Virus record (IMG/VR): IMGVR_UViG_3300034166_001133
Location: 1-45,647 of that record
DNA from: a virus
Length of the DNA: 45,647 bases
Direction: 5' to 3' (one strand)
A model generated the notes under the pieces. That model ran no database searches, had not been told where the DNA came from, and was given only the letters and a program-made list of their open reading frames with translations. Both the position numbers and the translations under genes were made by a program. The first letter of the stretch is position 1. Each line of letters begins with the position of its first letter. Positions 15,801 through 24,608 of this stretch are shown piece after piece.

Positions 15801-16520
15801 CTACTTTCTTACGGCGAACCAAGCGCCATCACGCTTGAAAACGGAAAACTTGGACTTGTCAAGTTTCGGAGCGTCCTTGCCCGTCCAAGGGCCAATCCAC
15901 CCCTGATCCTTGGCTTTTTGCTGCAGCTTGGAAAGGGGCTTGTTTGAGCCCGACGGTGCGGGCTCCGTGGGCTCCGTGGGCTCCGTCGGCTCCGTCTTCT
16001 CAGGCGGAGGTGGCGGGTTCTCCTTGAGGTAGTCCACCTCTTCGCCGTACAACGTTTCAAGCGCGTTGTAAAGCCCCTCCTGCTCGCCGAGCTTGTCTCC
16101 CTCAAGCTTTCGCAGGTCTGTGGCGTACTGGGTTATCACCTGATTTGCCTCGCGCGAAAGACGGCCGAGAGCGTCGCCTACGTTCTTGTCGCGGAAGGAC
16201 GAAAACATCATCCCCCGCGCGTTTGCGGCGTTGTCCGCCCCCTTGACAGCCTGTGTCTCGCGGTCGCCCAAACGCGTGTCCTCGCGGTAGATCGCGTCGG
16301 TCTCGACTTCTGGAGTGTTGGGGTTGTCGCCGGTCTTGTAGTTACCCAAGCCCACAAGACCCAGCTTGGCGCTTGCGCCGCGCGACTTGATCAGGTCTTG
16401 GTATTTGGCAGGGAGCGCGTCGTAGCTGCGCGTGATCTGGTCCACCCTCGTCTGGGTACCAGTACGAATGCGACCCTTGATCGAGTCCGGCACTACAATT
16501 TTGCTTAGATCAAACGCCAT
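15801..16520 (-). CDS. Virion-associated protein with Pro/Glu/Thr linker
   Basis: The gene encodes 239 residues from ATG 16520. A helical N-terminal part is followed by PPPPPEK and a (TEP)n linker encoded by a short tandem repeat, then a 50-residue C-terminal module (WIGPWTGKDAPKLDKSKFSVFKRDG). It lies between the second collar protein and the internal virion proteins. No family is recognised. Confidence 0.68.
   Translation of the reverse strand: MAFDLSKIVVPDSIKGRIRTGTQTRVDQITRSYDALPAKYQDLIKSRGASAKLGLVGLGNYKTGDNPNTPEVETDAIYREDTRLGDRETQAVKGADNAANARGMMFSSFRDKNVGDALGRLSREANQVITQYATDLRKLEGDKLGEQEGLYNALETLYGEEVDYLKENPPPPPEKTEPTEPTEPTEPAPSGSNKPLSKLQQKAKDQGWIGPWTGKDAPKLDKSKFSVFKRDGAWFAVRK
15961..15996 (-). 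repeat. Four 9-bp tandem repeats coding a Thr-Glu-Pro linker
   Basis: Four units (GGCTCCGTG twice, then GGCTCCGTC twice on the plus strand) sit inside the 15801-16520 gene and encode repeated TEP in frame. Units differ only at the last base. Such 9-bp repeats can change copy number without shifting frame. Confidence 0.9.
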
Positions 16521-16522
16521 TT

Positions 16523-17185
16523 CTAGGTCCTGATGATGTAGTTAAGGACGATATACGGCTGCATATTGCTGTGCGAAGCCCCGCCACCAGCGTTCTGGGT
16601 AGCGCCGCCGTGTGAGTGAGAGTTAACCGTGTGGGAGTGGGAGTCAACGTCGTACCAGTTAAACCCCGAACCCGCAGTGGCAGGCACCAGAAATGACGTG
16701 CCTGCTGCGGCACCAGCAGCGGTTCCATGAAAACGCGGCTGAGCAGAGTTGGTTCCCGGACTTTCGTTGTTAATCCCGTGGGAGTGTGCGGGTATCTGTG
16801 TTGTGTCAAGCGTTACGGTGGCAGCGCCGGACGGTGCGTTCAGCGTGGTGTAGCCAGTTCCGTAGCCCACCGGCACACGCCCCTGTAGGTCAGGCAGACG
16901 GAACTTGAGGGTGTCGACGGGGGCGCCGTACTTGGTCTGCAGCAGTGCGTACAGCGCCGGGTAGGTGTCCTTGTAGACGTCCTGCCCGTTGCACAGCAGC
17001 CACCCGTCCGGGGCCGTCTCGGCGGCAAATGGCGCGACCACCCCGGTCGGCACCGTGGAGGACGCGTTGGTGGAGGCGCTCAGAAGGTCCGCGTGCTGCG
17101 TCCGCAAAATCGCGCGGAACAGGTCCGAACGCACAAACGCCTCAATCGAACTGGCGTCGCCGGGGGTCGGCGTGCTCTCGCTCAC
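16523..17185 (-). CDS. Phage tail collar domain protein (second copy)
   Basis: This 220-residue protein contains the collar signature: PDGWLLCNGQDVYKDTYPAL, then FRLPDLQGRVPVGYGTG, then HSHG-rich loops and an ending YIVLNYIIRT. The fold is common at receptor-binding fibre tips and in MdpB-like proteins; it probably binds the host surface. It overlaps the tail hub gene by 4 bases (GTG start at 17185). A longer collar protein is encoded at 29685-30863. Confidence 0.83.
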   Translation of the reverse strand: MSESTPTPGDASSIEAFVRSDLFRAILRTQHADLLSASTNASSTVPTGVVAPFAAETAPDGWLLCNGQDVYKDTYPALYALLQTKYGAPVDTLKFRLPDLQGRVPVGYGTGYTTLNAPSGAATVTLDTTQIPAHSHGINNESPGTNSAQPRFHGTAAGAAAGTSFLVPATAGSGFNWYDVDSHSHTVNSHSHGGATQNAGGGASHSNMQPYIVLNYIIRT

Positions 17186-19437
17186 GTGCGCCTGCGCGAA
17201 TCACGGAAGTTCAGCACCGCCTCCTGCACCTCAATCTTCTTGCAGGTGGCAGCAGTGGTGTTTGTCTTGAGCCGAAGCTGGTGGGTGCGCCCAGAGCGGG
17301 CCACCCGGTACCGGTTGCGGTTGACCGCGTCGGTCGTATCTGAGCTAACGGTGCCCACCGTTACCGGGGTCTCCCCCGCGGCCGGTGGCCTGAGCCCCTC
17401 GGTCTGGGCCACCTTGACGTCGAGCGTCGTGGCGCTGGCCACGGTGTCGTGCACGTTGGTCACTACCGACAGGTCCACAAGCCGCGCGTCACCGTCAAGC
17501 CCCGCGGCCTCGGCAAGGCCCAGCGAGGTCCACGTCTCCAGCTGAGGCGCGGTGCCGTTGCCGTCTACAGGGCTTGCGGCCGCCACCGTCTGCGAGTCGC
17601 GGTTGGTGATCTTGCTGCCGGTGATTGCAGGCGCAAGGTCGCCGATCTTGCCGTCAGATTCGCCGACAAACAGCAGCGCCTCTACCTCCCCCGGCACGCG
17701 CGCGGAGTGGTAGGCCTTGGCGGGAATGTTGCTGAACCGGCTGACCCACTCGCCCCCGGCAAGGTCGTACGCCAGCGTGCGCTGAGTCGGGTTGTCCACG
17801 TCCGGGCCGACCTTGGCGCCGGTGGTCCCCGCGTTGTTCAAGCCCCCAACGGTCACAATCAAGTGGTTGGCGACGACGCCCAGCACGCAGTAGCTTGTCC
17901 CCTGCTGCCAGCCGTTCATCAGCGCCTGCCACTCGCGCTCGATCTTGTTGCGCACAAGCGACTGGACCCGGCCGCCCGCGAAGGAGAACACCCCGTCCTC
18001 GCCCGCCCAGAATGGCGTGCTCTCTACCGTGATTGCCGCCCGGCGGTCAATGCAGCCGACTCCCGACTGGATCAGCGACTGCTCGAAGGTCGGGTAGGTG
18101 CCGTAGATCCCGTGCACCGCCGAGCGCTTGAGAACCAGAAGCGGACCCGGCGAGCTAAGGATCGCAACCACCGGGTCTCCGTCGTAGGACGTCGGCACGT
18201 CAATGAAGTCCAAAAGCCAGTTGTCAAACGACGCCTTGGCGAGCACCGTAGACACGTCGTAGGGGTACACCTCGCCGGGCGGCAGCGCCGGGTTCCAGTT
18301 GGGCGGTGCGACGTAAACCCGGTTCGGGTGATACTTGACGCCGGTGCCCCACAGTGAACCCTTGTGCACGCACGCGTCGCTCCACGTCGGCGACGACAGG
18401 ATCTGGTAGGGACCCTTGGTAGTCGTTGCGGTAACGGAGGTGCCGGTAAACGAAGCCGTGCCGATACCGCCGCCGCCACCTGCGCTAGAAAAACTCATTG
18501 GCGCAGAAGCGAGGGTCATTGTGGTGGGTACGTTGGCGACCGGGCTACCAGTGCCAAAGTTCGAAATGCTCCTGAGCTTCCACAGGTCGCCATCCTTGTA
18601 CAGGATTGCCGCCCGCCCGCTATAAGGCATCAGGCTGTCGGACCAATTGGTGCCAAAGCCGTTGGCGGTCGCCGTAACGCCGCTTGGAGAACCTGTCGTG
18701 GTTGTGGTGGTGACGGTAGCCGTACCGTCGTTGTAGATCATCTGGCAGGGCCAGCTTCCTGCCGTCGCGCCGGAGTTGTAAATCTTGCCCGATGCGTAGG
18801 AGGAGGCTGGTGCAGAAATGTGGGTGATGTCCTCAACCGTTGCACTAGTCGTCGTTGCCCCGGGGAGAACGCGCGCCCACGTAGCAATCACACCTCCCAG
18901 CACAATCGGCATATAGCTACCAGCCGCAGGCGCGCTGGAAAAGGTAACGCTGCCGCCGATGGTGACCGTGGCTTGGTTCTGGGTATAAGCCAGCGTGGGG
19001 GGCGTCGCGTCCGTAACCGAAAAACCACCGTTCGGGATTCCCGAATAACGCAGAATCGGAGTGACCCCGTCCGCGTAGCAAAAGATCACCTCGTCCCGGT
19101 AAACGCAACGGGGGATCGGCGACTGGGCACGCGCCGGGGCGCCAAGGTCTACGGAGACGCCAGAGCCGACGTTGAGCCACACCGACCCGTCTGCCATCGA
19201 GGCAACCGTGCGCACGGCGTTAGCGCGGTTGAACTGCGCACGCATCACGCCGACGGGGGTACCGGAGGCCGGAGCGCCGTAGGCGTTTTCGTACGCCCAG
19301 CCCTGCCGCTGCTGCATCGCCCCGCGGTAGAACGTGGCGTCTTGGGCGTAAGACATCGCCTCGCCCTTGATGAAAGTAGCGGGAACGTCTGTGACAAGAC
19401 CACCGGAACCGGGCCGGAAGATGATCTTGCCGCGCAC
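17182..19437 (-). CDS. Podoviral tail hub/nozzle-type protein
   Basis: This 751-residue, beta-rich protein starts at GTG 19437. The N-terminus (GKIIFRPGSGGLVTDVPATF, then GEAMSYAQDATFYRGAMQQR) matches the opening of tail hub proteins such as tail tubular B and P22 gp10-like factors. The rest is rich in Gly, Ser, Thr and Val with repeated WxxG patterns, suggesting a beta-propeller or ring. It directly follows the duplicated adaptor gene, the expected order adaptor then nozzle. Assignment is by family pattern and context. Confidence 0.75.
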   Translation of the reverse strand: MRGKIIFRPGSGGLVTDVPATFIKGEAMSYAQDATFYRGAMQQRQGWAYENAYGAPASGTPVGVMRAQFNRANAVRTVASMADGSVWLNVGSGVSVDLGAPARAQSPIPRCVYRDEVIFCYADGVTPILRYSGIPNGGFSVTDATPPTLAYTQNQATVTIGGSVTFSSAPAAGSYMPIVLGGVIATWARVLPGATTTSATVEDITHISAPASSYASGKIYNSGATAGSWPCQMIYNDGTATVTTTTTTGSPSGVTATANGFGTNWSDSLMPYSGRAAILYKDGDLWKLRSISNFGTGSPVANVPTTMTLASAPMSFSSAGGGGGIGTASFTGTSVTATTTKGPYQILSSPTWSDACVHKGSLWGTGVKYHPNRVYVAPPNWNPALPPGEVYPYDVSTVLAKASFDNWLLDFIDVPTSYDGDPVVAILSSPGPLLVLKRSAVHGIYGTYPTFEQSLIQSGVGCIDRRAAITVESTPFWAGEDGVFSFAGGRVQSLVRNKIEREWQALMNGWQQGTSYCVLGVVANHLIVTVGGLNNAGTTGAKVGPDVDNPTQRTLAYDLAGGEWVSRFSNIPAKAYHSARVPGEVEALLFVGESDGKIGDLAPAITGSKITNRDSQTVAAASPVDGNGTAPQLETWTSLGLAEAAGLDGDARLVDLSVVTNVHDTVASATTLDVKVAQTEGLRPPAAGETPVTVGTVSSDTTDAVNRNRYRVARSGRTHQLRLKTNTTAATCKKIEVQEAVLNFRDSRRRT

Positions 19438-20858
19438 TAGAAGTACCAGTCCTGAGCGTAGGAACCCGGCAGGTCTGCCGAGAACCGGGGGGACTGGAGC
19501 CGAAGCTCGGGGAACTTGGCGGCAGCACGCGACTCACGCAGCAGCTTCAGCCCCGCCTGACCACGCGCTTCCAGCAGTTGCCCCTTCTGCACAGCGTTGC
19601 CGTCAGCGCTTTGGTACAACACACGCGCAGCGGCAAGCGGCACCAGCACCTCATTGACCCACTGCTCAGGCACAAGCGGAACGTCGCTGTCGGCGCTCAG
19701 GTTCCCAACGCCAACGATGTAGTACAGGCCCAGCTTGTACGCCTCAGCAGGGGCGGGCCAGAACCGGATCTTGCCGTCCCAGATCGCAAAGGCAGCCGGG
19801 ACGTCGTTGGTCTCCCCGTCCTGCGTCGACTTGGTAAGCGACTCAAGGTCGGGCCAGCTCATCGGCTCAAGCGGCGAGCTGTTGGAGATTGAGTCGTTGA
19901 CAATACGCAGGATCTGCCGGATACCGGTGACCCCAAGCGCCGACGCGATACCGGAAATGTTGTAGGTGCCCTCACCTTGCTGCAGCTGGATCTGGCCCTC
20001 GCGCTCCAGAAAGTCCCAATCGTCCGGGGTATCAAGGATCGACCGGTAAACCTGATTCAGGGCGTCCTTTGCCCGTTCCTTGTTGTAGGCAATCCACGGA
20101 GGCTGGTCGCACTCGTAACAGACACGCTGCACAAGATCGAGGAACGTGCCCTTGGTGCCCTGCAGGCCCGCGGGCAGCAACAGCTTTGCCGGGGTCGGGT
20201 GTTGCACCGGCGGGCTGAACACCATCGGCCCAGTCGAGAACTGTTCGTACGCCTTGGCGTACATAGCCTCGTTGTTGTTGGCCTCGCTGACGGCGTCGCT
20301 GCCCGACTCCTGACGCAGCAGAATCGCCGCCGCAGCGGGCACCAGCAGCCTGTGGCGCCAACCGATTGGCACCAGCGGCGTGTCGCCGTTGTTCACAAGC
20401 TCGCTGGGCTGCTGCATCACTACTGCGGTTGCGGTGTACGCCGACTGCGGCTTTGGCCAGATCTCGACCTGAGACCGGGCGTACGTAGTCCACAGGTGCG
20501 GGACACCCGCAGCAAGTGACAGGTTCAGCTGCTTGATTGCCCAGAAGTCCTCCCACCGGGCGTAGTGCCCGGGGTAGGCCCCCGCGGGGCCACCGAAGTT
20601 GATGGCCAGCACGTCAGTGATCGCCGACACACCCACCGCCGTTGCCACGTCGGCGTAGCTGTAGGTGTCGTCGTTTACCGTCAGGGTCAGCGTTCCCTGC
20701 TTGACAAGAAATGACCACTGGGGACCTGAATCACACAGGCTCAGGTACGCCTCATTCACCGCCTCTTTGGCGCGCGCAACGTCAGCTGCGACGTTGGGGT
20801 CGCGTTGCGCCGCGTAGAGCGTGCGGGTATAGAGGTCCTGAAAATCCCCAGTGGCCAA
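19437..20858 (-). CDS. Tail adaptor / tail-tubular-A-like protein, internally duplicated
   Basis: The 473-residue protein consists of two homologous halves. Half one has DFQDLYTRTLY, ARAKEAVNEAYLSLCD and PLVPIGWRHRLLVPAAAAILL; half two has TFLDLVQRVCY, ERAKDALNQVYRSILD and PLVPEQWVNEVLVPLAAARVL. Each half resembles podoviral head-tail adaptors that bind the portal and hold the tail hub. A single-domain adaptor of this type is about 200 residues, so this looks like a fused tandem duplication. TTG start at 20858; it meets the tail hub gene end to start. Confidence 0.78.
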   Translation of the reverse strand: MATGDFQDLYTRTLYAAQRDPNVAADVARAKEAVNEAYLSLCDSGPQWSFLVKQGTLTLTVNDDTYSYADVATAVGVSAITDVLAINFGGPAGAYPGHYARWEDFWAIKQLNLSLAAGVPHLWTTYARSQVEIWPKPQSAYTATAVVMQQPSELVNNGDTPLVPIGWRHRLLVPAAAAILLRQESGSDAVSEANNNEAMYAKAYEQFSTGPMVFSPPVQHPTPAKLLLPAGLQGTKGTFLDLVQRVCYECDQPPWIAYNKERAKDALNQVYRSILDTPDDWDFLEREGQIQLQQGEGTYNISGIASALGVTGIRQILRIVNDSISNSSPLEPMSWPDLESLTKSTQDGETNDVPAAFAIWDGKIRFWPAPAEAYKLGLYYIVGVGNLSADSDVPLVPEQWVNEVLVPLAAARVLYQSADGNAVQKGQLLEARGQAGLKLLRESRAAAKFPELRLQSPRFSADLPGSYAQDWYF

Positions 20859-20861
20859 CTT

Positions 20862-21731
20862 TTAGCCCTCCGACGGCGGCTTGTGCTCGCCGAGGCCGTA
20901 GGTCTTACGCAGGGAGTCGGAGTTCTTGTACTTGAGCATCTTGGCCATGGCCCGCAGCGACCAGTCGCTCAGGTTCGCGCTACCGGACTTCTTGTGAGTG
21001 GCGATGTACTTCTTCTTGAAGCTCTGGAACTCCTTACCCGTAAGGGTCACGTGGTGGGGTGACTTCGCGCCGCCCTGCACCATCTCCCCGGTCTTGCTCG
21101 GGTCACGGCGCGGGTCGCCGTACATCTTGAGCGCCTTGCCCAGTACGGTGTTCGACTTGGCGTTCTTCTGGTCTACGGTGTAGTCGCGCTTGCGGGGGGT
21201 GACGGCACGCGTGGTGCTGCCCTTGGTGTTGCCCCTGCCAGCCACGGCGGGAGCGTTGCTTGCGGGCGTAGAACCGCTACCACTGCCGGAACCACTGCCG
21301 ACTCCCGGCGCTTGCGGCGTGCCCCCACGTCCACTCCTTGGCTTGAGGTCGTCGTCGGTCCAGCCCATCTGACGGGCGCGGGCAATCTCCTTCTCGCGCT
21401 GGGCGGCCTGCCCCTTGATCCGGTCGATGATCGGCCCCTGCGCCATACGCGCCTTGCGGCGCTGGTCCGCGGTTCCGCTTGCGGCAAGGCGCCGCTGCTC
21501 AGCAAGCTGGTCCTTGTTGGTCTGGATTGCGCCACGAAGGTGCCCCACCCGGGCACGCTGTCGCTGGGCGGTCGTCGGCTTCTTCGGGCTAGGCGAACCG
21601 GCCGAGACCATCGGGAACATTGGTGCCTTGCCACCGCGGTCTCCCGCGCGCGGCTTTTGGGGGGGCTCTGGGGGTTCCGGCGGCCGCGGGCGGCGGAGCC
21701 CGGGGTTGGTCATGTTAGAGCCGTAGGGCAT
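20862..21731 (-). CDS. Basic Pro/Ser/Gly-rich structural protein
   Basis: This 289-residue product starts at ATG 21731. It has a proline-rich N-terminus (RPRPPEPPEPPQKP), a basic helical stretch, a (GS)n run of about five units, and a conserved-looking C-terminal 100 residues (TLTGKEFQSFKKKYIATHKK, LSDWSLRAMAKMLKYKN). Charge and location in the late arm suggest an internal head or DNA-contacting role. No family is recognised. Confidence 0.65.
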   Translation of the reverse strand: MPYGSNMTNPGLRRPRPPEPPEPPQKPRAGDRGGKAPMFPMVSAGSPSPKKPTTAQRQRARVGHLRGAIQTNKDQLAEQRRLAASGTADQRRKARMAQGPIIDRIKGQAAQREKEIARARQMGWTDDDLKPRSGRGGTPQAPGVGSGSGSGSGSTPASNAPAVAGRGNTKGSTTRAVTPRKRDYTVDQKNAKSNTVLGKALKMYGDPRRDPSKTGEMVQGGAKSPHHVTLTGKEFQSFKKKYIATHKKSGSANLSDWSLRAMAKMLKYKNSDSLRKTYGLGEHKPPSEG

Positions 21732-22207
21732 TACTTGCTACCTCCTGCCCCACTGGGCACGATGATTTTGTCCTTGATACCCGTGCGCTGCTTCCAGCCG
21801 CGCACAAACTTCTCCGCCATCTCGGCGTTCTTTTCCTGCTCAGCTTCTGACAGTTGCTCCTGACGTCGGCGGATCGTTTCCGCCACTGCCCGGTCCATAC
21901 GCTCAGGGTTTCGGCGGCGCCACGTGTCAAAGCGGCCCATCTGCCACACCACGCGCTCGTCGGGCTCCCCGATAATGGGGTCTCCCGTCTCGGGGTCCCG
22001 GGCGCGGAAGGCGATCATCCACGCGCCACCCTGCGCAAACTCGGCCTGAACCCAGCGCGCAACGCCTAGCTGCTTGGTCTCAACGTGACACACCAGACGG
22101 CAGGCGCTGTCGTACTGCTTGACGCGCTCGGTGATCTTGTGGGTGTCGTCAGCAACGAACATCCACTTGTCCGTCAGAATCCCCGGTACTTCGTCTCCGA
22201 GCCTCAC
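21731..22207 (-). CDS. Hypothetical protein of the late arm
   Basis: The gene encodes 158 residues from GTG 22207. The middle has a Trp- and charge-rich domain (GVARWVQAEFAQGGAWMIAF, WQMGRFDTWRRRNPERMD) followed by a charged helix (RRRQEQLSEAEQEKNAEMAEKF). It shares a base with the next gene's start. No family is recognised; a head-completion or connector role is possible from position alone. Confidence 0.65.
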   Translation of the reverse strand: MRLGDEVPGILTDKWMFVADDTHKITERVKQYDSACRLVCHVETKQLGVARWVQAEFAQGGAWMIAFRARDPETGDPIIGEPDERVVWQMGRFDTWRRRNPERMDRAVAETIRRRQEQLSEAEQEKNAEMAEKFVRGWKQRTGIKDKIIVPSGAGGSK

Positions 22208-22209
22208 CT

Positions 22210-22524
22210 CTAACGGCCGGTGCGCTGGCGCTTCATCATTGCTGCAAGGTTCTTCGCGTCCTGCAGGCGGCCCATCTGGACTTCGCGCTCAGCAAGGCCA
22301 CGGGGGGGCATCCCCGAAGCCTTGCTGGGGACCTTGGACTTGTTCTTCATATAACCGGCAACAGCGTCGGCCATCTTCTTTTTGTTGGCCGGGCTCACGC
22401 CGCTCTTGGCCTTCGCCTCGGAAAAGGCCGCCAGCTTTTCCTTAGCGACCGCGTCGTTGTCAACGTACTCGTGCTTCTTTTGCATTCCGGTGGTCATTCC
22501 GACACCGGTTTTCCCGTACTCCAC
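22210..22524 (-). CDS. Small Lys/Met-rich protein
   Basis: The 104-residue product starts at GTG 22524, immediately after the upstream stop; an ATG ten residues in (MTTGMQKK) is an alternative start. It is rich in Lys, Ala and Met and predicted to be mainly helical. No family is recognised. Confidence 0.6.
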   Translation of the reverse strand: MEYGKTGVGMTTGMQKKHEYVDNDAVAKEKLAAFSEAKAKSGVSPANKKKMADAVAGYMKNKSKVPSKASGMPPRGLAEREVQMGRLQDAKNLAAMMKRQRTGR

Positions 22525-22911
22525 TTAAACAGCCTTTCCGCGCAATTGTGCGCTGCGCTTCCGCGCTAAAGCAGCAATGCTGCGGACCTGCTGCTCGTTT
22601 TGGGGAACCGGCTGCCCCCACGCGTTTGCCGTAAGGGCGTATCGCGTAGGCTCACCGTTTGGCTTCTTCAGCGGCGGGATCTTCGAGCGGCCGTAAAACC
22701 GGCTCGCCCAGCTGACCCACCGCTTCTTGTCCGCGGGTGACGCGGACTCGTAGTTCTTAACGCCCGGCTTCAGGTTCGCCCCTTCGGAGCGCTTGAACGC
22801 CGCGCGCCCAGCAGCCGTCAGACCCCCACTGGGGTCTTTGAGGCGGGGAGCACCCGAACGGGGGGCCGGTCGCCCGGACCCCCCGTTCTTTGAGTACCTA
22901 CTGGCCGCCAA
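22525..22911 (-). CDS. DUF6321-like small basic protein
   Basis: This is a 128-residue basic protein. The core GGLTAAGRAAFKRSEGANLKPGV, then PADKKRWVSWASRFYG, matches what I recall of DUF6321, a small domain of unknown function seen in phages and other viruses. The TTG start at 22911 gives a 14-base overlap with the upstream gene; the frame is open further upstream to 22947. It sits just downstream of the capsid genes. Confidence 0.65.
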   Translation of the reverse strand: MAASRYSKNGGSGRPAPRSGAPRLKDPSGGLTAAGRAAFKRSEGANLKPGVKNYESASPADKKRWVSWASRFYGRSKIPPLKKPNGEPTRYALTANAWGQPVPQNEQQVRSIAALARKRSAQLRGKAV

Positions 22912-23218
22912 CCGTGACGTCCAGCGTGTAGTTGGTGACCGAACCACCGCTCGTGAACTGGGTAGCAGTCGCCGTGAACAGCTTGATCTTGCTGTTCGTG
23001 TCGTCCCACACCGGGAACGACACAGCCGAGCCGGTCGTTGCAGGACCGTGGAACTGAATCCAGCGGATCTTGCTCAGACCAAACTCTCCGGGCGTGATCG
23101 CGAAGCCGCCAGTGTCGTAAGTGCCCGACAGCGTAATACGCCGACGGACCACGCGCTCACGACCAAGGAACGCCACACGGTCCACGCCGAGGATAGATTC
23201 TGACGTGGTGACAGCCAT
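22898..23218 (-). CDS. Small beta-rich protein after the capsid gene (decoration or head-fibre candidate)
   Basis: The 106-residue product starts at ATG 23218, overlapping the last base of the capsid stop. It is beta-rich and Ser/Thr/Gly-rich (ITLSGTYDTGGFAITPGEFG, GSAVSFPVWDD). Position directly downstream of the capsid gene suits a decoration protein, but no family is recognised. Confidence 0.68.
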   Translation of the reverse strand: MAVTTSESILGVDRVAFLGRERVVRRRITLSGTYDTGGFAITPGEFGLSKIRWIQFHGPATTGSAVSFPVWDDTNSKIKLFTATATQFTSGGSVTNYTLDVTVGGQ

Positions 23219-24492
23219 TAGACGCCCAGCTCCTCAAGGTCGTCAATGCGCCCGTGCATACGCGGGTGCTCGGTAACCAGAGTCATCATGCCGGTCAGGT
23301 GCGACTGGACCTTGGCCTTGTAGCCGCTGGTCGCAGGCACGTAACGCCACATGCTGCCGTCCATGTTCTGGAACTGGAACGTCCCACGCTCCTGATACTT
23401 CGGAACGCGGTAGGCAAACGACGGCTTGTGAATCAGGAACAGGTTGTTGTGGGGGCAGTGGATGTCGCCGTAAAGCGGCACACCAAAGATCTCCAGCTCC
23501 GGCCAACCCGTGTCCATCTTCTGGTAGCCCTGATAGCGCACGGCGGGCTGAAGCTGCTCGCCGTAGGCCGACCACACACCGAGGTTCGAGAAGAAGCAGT
23601 GGTTGGAGTCAATCGGGGCCTTACCCGTACGCCGGTTCATCTCGTTGATCAGCTGCAGGATCACGTCAAGCGTGACCGGACGCAGGGTGCCACCATTGTC
23701 AATGACGTTGGACTTCCAGAAGTACCCGATACCGGCCGCGGTGCGGTCGAGGGTCAGGTACGTGTTGCTCTCCGAGATAGCCGACATCACGCCCTGAAAC
23801 TCACGGCTGGTGAACGCGCCACCCGAACCGTAGGCGTTGCCCGAACGCACAATCACACCAGCGGAGGTCACGCTCGAAGCGTCTCCGACCACCGTGATCT
23901 CGTTGTTCGAACGGTTGATGTTGCTGATCGTCAGGCCAGTAGCCTGCGAAGCGCCGGTGGTGCCGTGCACCACGTCGATCTTGAGGCCGTTCTCCTCAAG
24001 CCAGTTGAACCGGTCACGGTCAATCTGGCTGGAGGTGGTGGCGTCAAGGGTGATCACCTGCGAAGCAACCGAGGCGCAGTTGGCCAGCTTGGCCGTACCG
24101 TCGCCCCACGTCTGGCGCACCACGTCACGGCGGACGGTGCGCACGAGGTCGTCGAGCTTGTGCTGGACGACCGGCAGAGCAGCCGCGTCACGTCCGTTAA
24201 GCAGGTCGATCTCGTCGAGGGTGAACTCCACGGTGGCCGCAATACGCTTGAGGCCAATCTCAGCCTCGTCGTACTTGGGGTCACCGGCGTCGGGGAAAGT
24301 GCCGCCCTCGTCAATGTTGCTGATACCGAGGGAACGGCCGATAAGGAACTTGATAAAGGTCTTGCGACCCTTAACGTCCTTGCTGGACTTCTGGATGTAC
24401 GAATACAGGGAGCCAGTCTCGGTCTCAAGCTCGTCGTTGAGCCCGGGCTCCCACGTGTCGTACGCCAGATCGTTAAGCGTAGCGAGTGACAA
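23218..24492 (-). CDS. Major capsid protein
   Basis: This 424-residue protein forms the head shell. Support comes from position right after the scaffold, length, and a typical capsid N-terminal region (LYSYIQKSSKDVKGRKTFIKF) and C-terminal domain (GVPLYGDIHCPHNNLFLIHKP, near-terminal Met/Arg-rich end). The TTG start at 24492 is set by GAGGT at 24501-24497 on the minus strand, five bases upstream. It is preceded by a 167-base leader filled by two RNA hairpins. Capsid call is by synteny and pattern, with an HK97-type fold assumed. Confidence 0.85.
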   Translation of the reverse strand: MSLATLNDLAYDTWEPGLNDELETETGSLYSYIQKSSKDVKGRKTFIKFLIGRSLGISNIDEGGTFPDAGDPKYDEAEIGLKRIAATVEFTLDEIDLLNGRDAAALPVVQHKLDDLVRTVRRDVVRQTWGDGTAKLANCASVASQVITLDATTSSQIDRDRFNWLEENGLKIDVVHGTTGASQATGLTISNINRSNNEITVVGDASSVTSAGVIVRSGNAYGSGGAFTSREFQGVMSAISESNTYLTLDRTAAGIGYFWKSNVIDNGGTLRPVTLDVILQLINEMNRRTGKAPIDSNHCFFSNLGVWSAYGEQLQPAVRYQGYQKMDTGWPELEIFGVPLYGDIHCPHNNLFLIHKPSFAYRVPKYQERGTFQFQNMDGSMWRYVPATSGYKAKVQSHLTGMMTLVTEHPRMHGRIDDLEELGV

Positions 24493-24504
24493 ATTTACCT
24501 CAAA

Positions 24505-24594
24505 GGTTGGTGAGAAACGGGGTTACTAGGCGACAGAAACCCTCTAGGGGTGAATATGTTTTCTGCCACCGAACCGCGCCGTCTCTCACCAACC
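24505..24594 (-). promoter_or_regulatory. Nested RNA hairpin in the capsid leader
   Basis: On the minus-strand transcript 24594-24579 pairs with 24520-24505 (16 pairs), 24575-24572 with 24524-24521 (4), and 24570-24560 with 24539-24529 (11), with a small apical stem near 24550-24540. All three non-Watson-Crick positions (24516/24583, 24531/24568, 24533/24566) are G-U pairs on the minus strand and A/C clashes on the plus strand. The 3' arm ends 3 bases before the capsid ribosome-binding site. Confidence 0.75.
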
Positions 24595-24608
24595 GAAGAG
24601 GCATCGCC

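Noticed and set aside
18364-19440. A 358-residue plus-strand frame opposite the tail hub gene
   Set aside because: Arg/Cys/Gly-rich shadow; the minus-strand frame has a recognisable tail-hub start and correct neighbours.
23254-24489. A 411-residue open frame on the plus strand, antisense to the capsid gene
   Set aside because: It mirrors the capsid gene almost exactly, has a composition expected from the reverse of GC-rich codons, lacks a ribosome-binding site, and the minus-strand product fits the scaffold-capsid order.
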